Of a DNA stretch of 64,000 nucleotides, positions 8,922 to 16,900 are shown one piece after another (the stretch's first letter is position 1; the number at the start of each line of letters is the position of its first letter). The translations under genes and the position numbers were made by a program. Where the stretch lies: positions 62,001 through 126,000 of the forward strand of contig LNDB01000006.1 of NCBI GenBank assembly GCA_001515265.1, in the 5' to 3' direction. This DNA is from Candidatus Dichloromethanomonas elyunquensis (GTDB taxonomy: Bacteria; Bacillota; Desulfitobacteriia; Desulfitobacteriales; Syntrophobotulaceae). Under the pieces are notes generated by a model. That model was not told where the DNA came from, searched no databases, and saw only the letters and a program-made list of their open reading frames with translations.

Positions 8922-9058
8922 AATAAACAGGAATGGATTATTCTGTTTCCGCATTCGATCCAATCAAACTCTTTCATGGAGTTATAAATTCAAATATTGT
9001 ATAATAATGTTAATTGTGATGAGGATATAATTGAACGTAAAGAGGGGGGGACGGGTAA

Positions 9059-9607
9059 ATGAATGAAAAAGTAAGGGATATTGCAGCCAGAATCAAAGGC
9101 CTGAGATTACTTTTAGGCATAACGGAAGAAGAAGCTGCCCGAAGAGTAGGATTAACCGTTTTGGATTACCAAAAATACGAAAATGGCGATGATGATTTTC
9201 CAATCAGCATATTATATGAAATTTCGGAGTTATTCGGTGTGGATTTAACAGAGATTCTTACAGGGGTCTCACCGAAGCTTCATGACGTCTGTTATTTGAA
9301 AAAGGGAACAGGGTTAAAAGTTGAACGTTATGACCAATACGACTTTCAGGATTTAGCCTTTAAATACGCCGACAGGAAAATTGAACCACTTTTGGTCAGT
9401 TTGGATGGTACAAAAAACCCCGAATTAGTTTCCCATCAAGGACAGGAGTTTAATTATTGTCTGGAGGGAAGAATAAAAGTGGTTATCGGTAAAATGGAAT
9501 ATATCCTGAAACCGGGGGATTCCCTCTATTTCAACCCGATTATTCCCCACAAAATGCTGGCTATGGATGAGAAGCCGGCAAAATTTATTACGGTTATTAC
9601 GGTGTAA
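9059..9607 (+). CDS. XRE-family HTH regulator with C-terminal cupin domain (copy 1)
   Basis: A 182-residue regulator. Residues about 8-62 form an XRE/lambda-repressor helix-turn-helix (IKGLRLLLGITEEEAARRVG, then YQKYENGDDDFPISIL). A short linker leads to a C-terminal cupin barrel (about residues 105-180: GQEFNYCLEGRIKVVIG; LKPGDSLYFNPIIPHKMLA). The cupin may sense a small molecule or metal, as in PuuR-like regulators; the ligand is unknown. It sits 13 bases before an acyl-CoA synthetase gene, and the same pair recurs at 14607-16868. It probably controls this synthetase and the oxidoreductase cluster. A strong ribosome binding site (GAGGGGGGG) precedes the ATG. A TATAAT box at 9000-9005 may be its promoter. 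Confidence 0.88.
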   Translation: MNEKVRDIAARIKGLRLLLGITEEEAARRVGLTVLDYQKYENGDDDFPISILYEISELFGVDLTEILTGVSPKLHDVCYLKKGTGLKVERYDQYDFQDLAFKYADRKIEPLLVSLDGTKNPELVSHQGQEFNYCLEGRIKVVIGKMEYILKPGDSLYFNPIIPHKMLAMDEKPAKFITVITV

Positions 9608-9620
9608 AGGGGTGTAATAA

Positions 9621-11288
9621 TTGAATTTTGCTTATCGATATATTTCCCAAGAAAATTTCAGTTCTTACGAAGATTTTTGTGAAAATTTTAAAATTATCGT
9701 TCCTAAGAATTTTAATTTTGCGTATGACATTGTGGATGCATACGCCCGTCTGGAACCGGAAAGGAAAGCGCTGGTATGGTGTGACGATCATGGAAATGAA
9801 CGGGTATTTACCTTTACCGATCTGAAAAAATATTCTGACAAAACTGCAAATATGCTTAAGGATGCCGGAATTTGCAAGGGAGACCGGGTGATGCTGATTT
9901 TAAGAAGGCGTTACGAGGTTTATTTTGCTATTCTTGCCTTAGCTAAAATTGGTGCGATTTATATCCCATCTTCCAACCAGCTGACGGAGAAAGATATTGT
10001 CTATCGAAATAATGCTGCGGGGGTCAAGGCGATTATTGCCTATAAAGAGCCAAACTTACTTAGCCAGATTGAATCTGCTATGCCACAGTCACCTTCTGTA
10101 GAAAAATTATTTCTGATTGACGGGAAGCGTGACGGGTGGGAAGACTTTGACGATTTAATGGTAAAGTCTTCGGATGTCTGGGTCAGACCTTCCGGAAATG
10201 AAGCAACTTTAAACGAAGATACGATGATTATCTACTTTACTTCGGGAACAACCAGCATGCCGAAAATGGCAGTCCAAAATTTTACTTATCCCCTCGGACA
10301 TATCGTTACCGCAAAATATTGGCAGCGCGTGATAGACGGAGGGCTTCACCTTACCGTTTCTGATTCAGGCTGGGCCAAATTCGGCTGGGGGAAAATTTAT
10401 GGTCAGTGGATCTGCGGCGCTGTGCAGTTTGTCTATGACATGGACAAGTTCGTACCGGAAACGCTTATGGAGAAAATGGAAAGATACAAGCTGGCAACCT
10501 TTTGCGCTCCACCGACAATCTACAGGTTTTTGCTGGATAATCAACCCGAAAGATTTGATTTATCCTCTATTAAATACGCTTCCACGGCCGGAGAACCATT
10601 AAATCCTGATGTTTTTAACAGGTTCCGAAGCCTGACGGGATTACGTATTTTAAATGGGTTCGGTCAATCAGAGACAACTGTGCTAGTAGCTAACTTTGAG
10701 TGGCTGGATATCTATCCGGGAGCTATGGGGAAACCCAATCCGGCCTATAAAATAGACGTGGTTGACGAACAAGGATGTTCCTGTCCTCCCGGCGAGGAAG
10801 GTGAAATCGTTATCCGCGAGGCGGATTCCAACAAGCCCGTGGGACTTTTCTGCGGATATTACCAGGATAAAGTTACTACAGCCAAAGTTTGGTACGAGGA
10901 TACGTATCACACAGGGGATATGGCCTATTGGGACGAGCATGGTTTTCTCTGGTTTGTGGGAAGAAATGACGATGTGATTAAAGCATCAGGTTACAGGATC
11001 AGTCCATTTGAGGTTGAAAGCGTACTGATTGAGCATCCTGCTGTACTGGAGTGTGCTGTGACAGGGGCACCGGATCCGATCAGAGGAACGGTAGTTAAAG
11101 CTACGGTTGTTTTGGCTAAAGGGTATGTCGCCTCGGCAGAATTAAAAAAAGAAATTCAGGACTATGTAAAAAAAGTCACTTCCCCGTATAAATATCCGAG
11201 AATATTGGAATTTACAGAGGAGCTTCCGAAGACGATCGGCGGAAAAATTAAACGGGCTCAAATTCGGCAGATGGACAATCAGAGATAG
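9621..11288 (+). CDS. Acyl-CoA synthetase / AMP-acid ligase (copy 1)
   Basis: A 555-residue enzyme of the acetyl/medium-chain acyl-CoA synthetase branch of the ANL superfamily. It activates a carboxylic acid with ATP and CoA, releasing AMP and pyrophosphate. Motifs: the P-loop YFTSGTTSMPKM near residue 204, GFGQSETT near 346, YHTGDMAYW near 428 and the C-terminal catalytic lysine in GGKIKRAQIR near 540. The P-loop has SMPK rather than the usual GxPK, a mild divergence. The start is a TTG behind AAAGGGGTG. It lies between its cupin regulator and a ParA-like ATPase. The substrate is unknown; the adjacent 2-oxoacid oxidoreductase suggests branched-chain or aryl acids derived from amino acids. 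Confidence 0.88.
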   Translation: MNFAYRYISQENFSSYEDFCENFKIIVPKNFNFAYDIVDAYARLEPERKALVWCDDHGNERVFTFTDLKKYSDKTANMLKDAGICKGDRVMLILRRRYEVYFAILALAKIGAIYIPSSNQLTEKDIVYRNNAAGVKAIIAYKEPNLLSQIESAMPQSPSVEKLFLIDGKRDGWEDFDDLMVKSSDVWVRPSGNEATLNEDTMIIYFTSGTTSMPKMAVQNFTYPLGHIVTAKYWQRVIDGGLHLTVSDSGWAKFGWGKIYGQWICGAVQFVYDMDKFVPETLMEKMERYKLATFCAPPTIYRFLLDNQPERFDLSSIKYASTAGEPLNPDVFNRFRSLTGLRILNGFGQSETTVLVANFEWLDIYPGAMGKPNPAYKIDVVDEQGCSCPPGEEGEIVIREADSNKPVGLFCGYYQDKVTTAKVWYEDTYHTGDMAYWDEHGFLWFVGRNDDVIKASGYRISPFEVESVLIEHPAVLECAVTGAPDPIRGTVVKATVVLAKGYVASAELKKEIQDYVKKVTSPYKYPRILEFTEELPKTIGGKIKRAQIRQMDNQR

Positions 11289-11364
11289 ATTCATACTGAA
11301 TATAAAGATTGTCTTCTTGCGCCTTATATAGCTTGATACTTTTTGTGGAAAAGAGGTAAGAAAA

Positions 11365-12039
11365 GTGAGCGCATCAAGGGTTACGATTTTTGCCGGCCAT
11401 TATGGCAGCGGTAAAACAAACGTAGCAGTAAATTACGCTTTATGGCTAAGATTTAGCCATCCTAAAGTAATGATTGCCGATCTGGATATTGTTAACCCTT
11501 ATTTCAGAACGAAAGACAGTGCGGAAAAATTGCAGGCGGCAGGGATAAAGCTTATATCATCGGATACTGCCAATTCGAATGTCGATGCACCTTCTGTTCC
11601 CGGGGAAATCAACTCGATTTTCGATAATACAGAATGGTATTCGGTCATAGATGTTGGCGGAGACGACAGGGGAGCTTATGCCTTGGGACGTTATCATGAA
11701 AAATTTTTACAAGACAGTGTCTCGTCTTTCCTGGTTGTCAATATGTATCGTCCTTTAAGCCGTGATGTTGAGGCAACCCTAGAAATTATGAGGGAAATTG
11801 AGACTGCGGCACGCCTAAAGTTTACAGGGATGATTAATAATTCAAATCTTGGTCCGGATACCACGCCGGCTGATATCATTAATTCAATACCTTACGCTGA
11901 AGAAATTTCCCGCGAGACGAAACTTCCGGTTGTAATGACATCAGTGATCAGAAGTCTTGCGGCAGAACTTGAAGCATCTATTCCTAATTTATTTCCTATC
12001 GATGTGGAGGAATATGTATGGCAAAAATCACAAAAGTAA
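11365..12039 (+). CDS. ParA/CobQ-type P-loop nucleotide-binding protein
   Basis: A 224-residue SIMIBI-class ATPase. The N-terminal P-loop is GHYGSGKTNVAVNYA (about residues 11-25), followed by the Walker A' type aspartates in ADLDIVNPYFRTKD, and IDVGGDDRGAYALG as the switch region. It has no partition or cell-division signature. The start is GTG after AGAGGTAAGAAAA. Its end overlaps the ferredoxin subunit gene by 22 bases, so it is co-translated with the oxidoreductase. Members of this family often sit beside 2-oxoacid:ferredoxin oxidoreductase genes in anaerobes. A role in assembling or activating the complex is my inference. Confidence 0.75.
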   Translation: MSASRVTIFAGHYGSGKTNVAVNYALWLRFSHPKVMIADLDIVNPYFRTKDSAEKLQAAGIKLISSDTANSNVDAPSVPGEINSIFDNTEWYSVIDVGGDDRGAYALGRYHEKFLQDSVSSFLVVNMYRPLSRDVEATLEIMREIETAARLKFTGMINNSNLGPDTTPADIINSIPYAEEISRETKLPVVMTSVIRSLAAELEASIPNLFPIDVEEYVWQKSQK

Positions 12040-12242
12040 CATTTAATGTTGACCGGTGTAAAGGCTGTTCTCTTTGCGTAGATGCCTGTCCGAAAAAAAT
12101 CATTCGTCTTGCACCCGAGACCATGAACAGCAAAGGGTTTCACCCGGCAGAAATAACAGACCAGCAGGCTTGTACAGCTTGTGCATCCTGCGCTATGATG
12201 TGTCCGGATGCCTGTATTATGATTGAAAAAGAGGTGGGATAA
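12018..12242 (+). CDS. 2-oxoacid:ferredoxin oxidoreductase, ferredoxin-like delta subunit
   Basis: A 74-residue protein with two [4Fe-4S] motifs: CKGCSLCVDACPKK and CTACASCAMMCPDAC. It carries electrons from the thiamine-diphosphate site of the oxidoreductase to free ferredoxin. The ATG at 12018 has a GGAGGAA ribosome binding site inside the end of the preceding gene. It is followed after 5 bases by the alpha subunit. The order delta-alpha-beta-gamma is that of the KOR/VOR class of four-subunit enzymes. Confidence 0.93.
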   Translation: MAKITKVTFNVDRCKGCSLCVDACPKKIIRLAPETMNSKGFHPAEITDQQACTACASCAMMCPDACIMIEKEVG

Positions 12243-12247
12243 AGACG

Positions 12248-13312
12248 ATGGCGGAGAAAGTGTTAATGAAAGGAAATGAAGCGGTAGCTGAAGCAGCGAT
12301 CATGGCAGGATGCCGTCATTTCTTCGGTTATCCGATTACGCCGCAGACAGAACTGGCAGCTTACATGGCCAAGCGCATGCCCAAACTAGGCGGAACCTAT
12401 TTGCAAGCGGAGAGTGAGATTGCGGCCATTAACATGGTTTACGGAGCATCCGCAGCGGGGGTCCGCGCCATGACATCCTCATCAAGCCCCGGACTGTCCC
12501 TCAAAAGTGAAGGCTTATCTTATCTGGCAGGAAGCGACCTTCCGGCTGTTGTGGTGAATATTCAGCGCGGAGGTCCGGGACTCGGGGGAATTCGCCCGTC
12601 ACAAGCGGATTATTTCCATGCTACCCGTTCCACAGGGCACGGGGATTTTCATTTGATTGTTTTAGCCCCTAATACAGTTCAGGAAATGTTCGACCTTACG
12701 ATAGAAGCTTTTGAGTTAGCGGATAAGTATCGCGTGACCGCAATGGTTCTGGGGGACGGGATGCTTGGACAGGTAATGGAACCGGTGGATATCAGCCGTG
12801 CCGGAAATATTACAACGTTTGCCAAAGATTGGGCTCTTACGGGTACCCAAGGAAAGAGAAGCAAGAACATCGTCAATTCTCTCTATCTGGAAGCGGAAGA
12901 GCTTGAGATGCTTAACCTCAAGCGTTACGAAAAATATGCGGAAGTAGGAAAATATGCCAGAACGGACAGTTACTTAACCGAAGATGCGGAGGTAATCGTT
13001 GTTGCTTATGGAATTTGTGCCAGGATTGCTAAAAATGCCGTCAACGGGGCACGGAAAAAAGGTGTTAAAGCAGGCCTTATCCGTCCGATTACCTTGTGGC
13101 CGTTTCCCAAAAAACAGATGAAAGCTGCAGCAGCAACGGCTAAAGCCTTTGTCGTTGTAGAAATGAGTATGGGTCAGATGGTTGAAGATGTTGAACTGAG
13201 CATCCGCTGCAGCCGGCCTGTTATTCTCTGCAGCCGCACCGGCGGTATGGTTCCCACAGACGAAGCGGTTATTTCTGCAATCATGGAAGCAGACCGGACG
13301 GAAAGGAGTTAA
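12248..13312 (+). CDS. 2-oxoacid:ferredoxin oxidoreductase, alpha subunit (VorB/KorA type)
   Basis: A 354-residue alpha subunit. It contributes the pyrimidine-binding and transketolase C-terminal domains of an enzyme that oxidatively decarboxylates a 2-oxoacid to acyl-CoA while reducing ferredoxin. Typical blocks are FGYPITPQTELAAYM, LQAESEIAAINMVYGAS, SSSSPGLSLKSEGLSYLAGS and NIQRGGPGLGG. These match proteins usually annotated as 3-methyl-2-oxobutanoate (branched-chain) or 2-oxoglutarate oxidoreductase; the exact substrate cannot be fixed from sequence. It is tightly packed with the beta subunit (3-base gap). The adjacent acyl-CoA synthetases could interconvert the acyl-CoA product and free acid. 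Confidence 0.92.
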   Translation: MAEKVLMKGNEAVAEAAIMAGCRHFFGYPITPQTELAAYMAKRMPKLGGTYLQAESEIAAINMVYGASAAGVRAMTSSSSPGLSLKSEGLSYLAGSDLPAVVVNIQRGGPGLGGIRPSQADYFHATRSTGHGDFHLIVLAPNTVQEMFDLTIEAFELADKYRVTAMVLGDGMLGQVMEPVDISRAGNITTFAKDWALTGTQGKRSKNIVNSLYLEAEELEMLNLKRYEKYAEVGKYARTDSYLTEDAEVIVVAYGICARIAKNAVNGARKKGVKAGLIRPITLWPFPKKQMKAAAATAKAFVVVEMSMGQMVEDVELSIRCSRPVILCSRTGGMVPTDEAVISAIMEADRTERS

Positions 13313-13315
13313 AAA

Positions 13316-14062
13316 ATGACTATTGTTTATCAAAGACCTCAAGCGCTTACAGATACAGTGACACATTATTGCCCTGGCTGTACCCATGGTATTATTCACA
13401 GGTTGGTGGCGGAAGTAATCGATGAACTGGAAATAATGGATCAGTGTATTGGTGTTGCTCCTGTAGGCTGTGCAGTGTTTGCCTATAACTACTTTGAATG
13501 CGATATGGCCCAGGCTGCGCATGGACGGGCACCCGCTGTGGCCACCGGCATTAAACGTGCCAATCCGGCCAATATAGTGTTCACCTATCAGGGGGATGGT
13601 GACTTGGCAGCAATCGGAACGGCGGAAACGGTTCATGCTGCTGCCAGGAGTGAGAACATTACTATTATTTTTGTCAACAATGCTATTTATGGCATGACGG
13701 GAGGACAAATGGCGCCTACCACCATGCCGGGTCAGATTACGCAAACTTCGCCTTATGGCAGGGACCCCAAACTTGCCGGATACCCGGTAAAAGTCTGTGA
13801 AATGCTTGCGGAAGTGGACGGGACGACCTATGCCGAACGTGTATCGGTAGACAGTGTAAAGCGTGTCAGAAATGCTAAAAGGGCTATCAGGAAGGCTTTT
13901 GAATATCAGATTGCCGGCAAAGGATTTTCTATTATCGAAGTACTGTCCACTTGTTCCACCAACTGGGGCCTTGAGCCCGTTGAAGCGCTGGAATGGCTTC
14001 GCAAGAATATGATTCCATATTATCCGTTGGGTGTATACAAGGATAAGGGGGCCTCAGAATGA
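13316..14062 (+). CDS. 2-oxoacid:ferredoxin oxidoreductase, beta subunit (thiamine diphosphate binding)
   Basis: A 248-residue subunit that binds thiamine diphosphate and Mg. Motifs: HYCPGCTHGI near residues 18-28, the ThDP signature GDGDLAAIGTAE near 93, and NNAIYGMTGGQMAPTTMPG in the active-site loop. With the alpha subunit it forms the catalytic centre for 2-oxoacid decarboxylation. The stop overlaps the gamma subunit start by 4 bases, showing translational coupling. There is no internal iron-sulfur motif, as expected, because the delta subunit supplies the clusters. Confidence 0.93.
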   Translation: MTIVYQRPQALTDTVTHYCPGCTHGIIHRLVAEVIDELEIMDQCIGVAPVGCAVFAYNYFECDMAQAAHGRAPAVATGIKRANPANIVFTYQGDGDLAAIGTAETVHAAARSENITIIFVNNAIYGMTGGQMAPTTMPGQITQTSPYGRDPKLAGYPVKVCEMLAEVDGTTYAERVSVDSVKRVRNAKRAIRKAFEYQIAGKGFSIIEVLSTCSTNWGLEPVEALEWLRKNMIPYYPLGVYKDKGASE

Positions 14063-14604
14063 GTGTAACCCATGAATTAATGATTGCTGGGTTTGGCGGA
14101 CAGGGAGTATTGTTTGCCGGTAAAATTTTGGTATACGCCGGGCTCTTGGCGGGGAAAGAAGTCAGCTGGCTTCCTTCTTATGGTCCGGAAATGCGGGGGG
14201 GAACGGCAAATATTAATGTGATGATCAGTGATACGATGATAGGATCACCGATCGTTACCAATCCGACCATGCTGGTAGCGATGAACCAGCCTTCATTGGA
14301 AAAGTTTGAAAAGGACGTTAAAAAAGACGGCATTATTCTTATTGACTCGACATTAATCCCGGCTCAAGTAAAGCGTGCGGATGTAAAAACCTGTTATATC
14401 CCCGCAACAAAGCTGGCTGAAGACAAGGGTTTGAAAGGTCTTGCCAATATGATTATGGTTGGAAAAGTTACCAAAGAATTAGGTGTATTTGACCTGGAGG
14501 TTGTTAAAGCTGCTACTTCCAAGTCCGTTCCGGAGAGGAAGCAGGATCTCTTAGCATCTAACCTGAGAGCCATTGAAATCGGCTTCAATTACATGGAGGG
14601 GTGA
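14059..14604 (+). CDS. 2-oxoacid:ferredoxin oxidoreductase, gamma subunit
   Basis: A 181-residue gamma subunit with the family signature AGFGGQGVLFAGKIL at residues 10-24 and SYGPEMRGGTANINVMIS near 46-63. It binds CoA in related enzymes and completes the delta-alpha-beta-gamma complex. It overlaps the beta subunit gene by 4 bases. The second XRE-cupin gene begins just after its stop and uses the GGAGGGG within the end of this gene as its ribosome binding site, so this complex and the second regulator/synthetase module are probably one operon. Confidence 0.93.
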   Translation: MSVTHELMIAGFGGQGVLFAGKILVYAGLLAGKEVSWLPSYGPEMRGGTANINVMISDTMIGSPIVTNPTMLVAMNQPSLEKFEKDVKKDGIILIDSTLIPAQVKRADVKTCYIPATKLAEDKGLKGLANMIMVGKVTKELGVFDLEVVKAATSKSVPERKQDLLASNLRAIEIGFNYMEG

Positions 14605-14606
14605 TC

Positions 14607-15164
14607 ATGTTAACAGAGCAATTGAAAGATATTGGCGTACGTTTATCTATGGTGCGTGAATCTACGGGATTTACTCCTGGGAAGATAGCCGAAGAACTGG
14701 ACATTTCACTCGAAGACTACTTGCTTTATGAATCTGGTGAAAAAGATTTTTCTTTTAGTTTTTTGTATAATGCAGCGGCTATTCTGGGGGTTGATGTTTT
14801 GGACCTCATCAGCGGTGAGACCCCCAAGCTCTCGACCTGCTGTGTGGTCAGAGCAGGGGGCGGTTACGATATCAACCGTCGAAAAGCCTATAATTATAAA
14901 CACCTGGCTTTTACTTTCCGAAATAAAAAGGCAGAGCCTTTTATGGTTACCGTAGAACCAAACGGTATAGAAATTCCGGAAAGACATGCTCACGAAGGGC
15001 AGGAGTTTAATTACATGGTTTCGGGAAGTATGGATTTCTTTCTGGGAGAGATGGTTTACAGACTCAGCGAGGGTGACAGCATTTATTTCGATTCGGCGGT
15101 CCCCCATGCCATGAAAGCACATGGCAACATCCCCGCGAAGTTTTTGGCCATTGTCATGAAATAA
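14607..15164 (+). CDS. XRE-family HTH regulator with C-terminal cupin domain (copy 2)
   Basis: A 185-residue paralogue of the regulator at 9059-9607, with the same layout: XRE helix-turn-helix at about residues 8-62 (VRESTGFTPGKIAEELDIS, YESGEKDFSFSFLYNAA) and a cupin barrel from about residue 110 (HEGQEFNYMVSGSMDFFLG; LSEGDSIYFDSAVPHAM). The cupin keeps a His/Glu pattern (ERHAHEGQEF) that could bind a metal; copy 1 has SHQGQEF at this point and lacks the first His. I chose ATG 14607 over GTG 14601 because GGAGG is correctly spaced for it. It is followed after 15 bases by the second acyl-CoA synthetase. Confidence 0.88.
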   Translation: MLTEQLKDIGVRLSMVRESTGFTPGKIAEELDISLEDYLLYESGEKDFSFSFLYNAAAILGVDVLDLISGETPKLSTCCVVRAGGGYDINRRKAYNYKHLAFTFRNKKAEPFMVTVEPNGIEIPERHAHEGQEFNYMVSGSMDFFLGEMVYRLSEGDSIYFDSAVPHAMKAHGNIPAKFLAIVMK

Positions 15165-15179
15165 AGGAGAAAACCACCT

Positions 15180-16868
15180 ATGATTATGTATGAAAAATAT
15201 ATCGGCAGGAATCGTGATGAATTTGTAACGTTGGAAGACTTATACAGGAATTTTTCTATAAAATGTCCGGACGATTTTAATTTTGCCTATGACGTTCTTG
15301 ATAAGTTAGCCGAGGAGAAACCGGACCGGCTGGCCATGCTATGGGTGAGCAACGATGGAGAAGAAAAAAGAATTAGTTTTGGAGAAATGAAACGCCGGAC
15401 AGACAAAACAGCCAATTATTTTAAGTCTTTAGGCATTCAAAAAGGTGATTTTGTCCTGCTGGTGTTGAAAAGAAGCTACCTTTTCTGGTACGCGATCTTA
15501 GCTCTGCATAAAATTGGTGCCGTTGCCGTTCAGGCTACGCATCTTTTAACTGCTAAAGATTATGTTTACCGCTGTCAGGCCGGGGGCATAAAAATGGCCG
15601 TAATCACCGGAGATGGTGAATGCACGCATCACTTTGACGAGGCGGCCCCGGAATGTGAGACCGTCCAATTAAAAGCGGTTTCCAAGCATAAGGCAGCCGG
15701 AGAAGGCTGGCTGGACTTTGAAGCGGGTATTGAGGCTGCTTCTGATCAATGGCAGCGCCCTGTGGGAGAATCCGCAACGAAAGTTACGGATATGATGATT
15801 ATGTCTTTTTCCTCAGGTACTACGGGGTACCCCAAAATGGTTTCTCATGATCATTCCTACCCCTTTGGGCATCTGATGACCGGGGTTTTTTGGCACCGGG
15901 CTGAGCCGGGGGCTTTGCATTTCACCATCTCCGATACCGGATGGCTGAAATCCCTTTGGGGGAAATTGTATGGGCAGTGGTTTGCGGAGTCCGCGGTTTT
16001 CACTTATGATTTTGACACTTTTAACGGTGCGGATATCCTTGAAAAACTGGAGAAATATCAAATTGCAACTTTTTGCGCTCCGCCGACAATGTATCGATTT
16101 ATGCTCAGAGAAGATGTAAAAAAATATAACCTCTCCTCTCTGAAACATTGCTGTACAGCAGGAGAAGCTTTGAATCCGGAAGTTTTTAACAAATGGAAGC
16201 AAGCTACAGGGTTGCGTATTTTTGAGGGCTTCGGGCAGACGGAAACAACGCTTTGTTGTTCTACACTTTACCCTTGGGTACAGCCGAGACCCGGTTCCAT
16301 GGGACTTCCGACTCCAGGTTACAGTTTAGTAATCACGGATGATAACGGGAATGAAGTTGACCCTGGTGTTACCGGCGAAATATGTTTAAAAGCTGAAAAC
16401 ATGGAAACCAGAACAAAAGGTTTGTTCATGGGTTATTACCGGAGTGAAGAAAATACGAAAAAAGCCTGGCATGACGGATTGTATCATACGGGAGATATTG
16501 CCTACAGGGACGAATTGGGTTTCCTATGGTATGTAGGCAGAAATGATGATATCATCAAATCTTCAGGCTACCGTATAGGACCCTTTGAGGTAGAGGCGGC
16601 CTTGGCAGAACATCCCGCTGTTCTGGAATCGGCAGTGACAGGCGTCCCTGATCCGGTCAGAGGGTTTAATGTCAAAGCGACAATTGTTCTTACTAAAGGC
16701 TATGAGCGCTCGGAAGAACTGATCAAGGAATTGCAGGAACACGTGAAAAAAACAACCGCCCCTTATAAATATCCGAGGGTTATTGAGTTCGTATCTGAAC
16801 TTCCCAAGACCATCAGCGGAAAAATTCGGCGCGTAGAAATCAGAGAAAAAGACCTGAAATTGGAATAA
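15180..16868 (+). CDS. Acyl-CoA synthetase / AMP-acid ligase (copy 2)
   Basis: A 562-residue paralogue of the enzyme at 9621-11288, with the same N-terminal pattern (CPDDFNFAYDVLDKLAEEKP). It has a canonical P-loop SFSSGTTGYPKM near residue 210, GFGQTETT near 350, YHTGDIAYRDELG near 435 and the catalytic lysine in SGKIRRVEIR near 548. It probably makes an acyl-CoA from a carboxylic acid, or runs in reverse to gain ATP from the oxidoreductase product. The start follows AAGGAG by 10 bases. It is the last gene of the cluster; the next gene is on the opposite strand. I saw no clear terminator in the 30-base gap. Confidence 0.88.
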   Translation: MIMYEKYIGRNRDEFVTLEDLYRNFSIKCPDDFNFAYDVLDKLAEEKPDRLAMLWVSNDGEEKRISFGEMKRRTDKTANYFKSLGIQKGDFVLLVLKRSYLFWYAILALHKIGAVAVQATHLLTAKDYVYRCQAGGIKMAVITGDGECTHHFDEAAPECETVQLKAVSKHKAAGEGWLDFEAGIEAASDQWQRPVGESATKVTDMMIMSFSSGTTGYPKMVSHDHSYPFGHLMTGVFWHRAEPGALHFTISDTGWLKSLWGKLYGQWFAESAVFTYDFDTFNGADILEKLEKYQIATFCAPPTMYRFMLREDVKKYNLSSLKHCCTAGEALNPEVFNKWKQATGLRIFEGFGQTETTLCCSTLYPWVQPRPGSMGLPTPGYSLVITDDNGNEVDPGVTGEICLKAENMETRTKGLFMGYYRSEENTKKAWHDGLYHTGDIAYRDELGFLWYVGRNDDIIKSSGYRIGPFEVEAALAEHPAVLESAVTGVPDPVRGFNVKATIVLTKGYERSEELIKELQEHVKKTTAPYKYPRVIEFVSELPKTISGKIRRVEIREKDLKLE

Positions 16869-16900
16869 GGGAAAGTAATCATTCGAAATTTATATAGACA

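Noticed and set aside
8922-8960. Terminator after the TetR gene
   Set aside because: AAACAG/CTGTTT pairing around GAATGGATTATT is short and is followed by CCGC instead of a U-run.
8961-8975. Second TetR operator half-site (CAATCAAACT)
   Set aside because: Only a half-site match to the palindrome at 2873-2903; no inverted partner nearby.
12974-13744. Long antisense frame of 256 codons
   Set aside because: It lies opposite the well-supported oxidoreductase alpha and beta subunit genes, has low-complexity His/Asn/Arg-rich composition and no ribosome binding site; it is a shadow.
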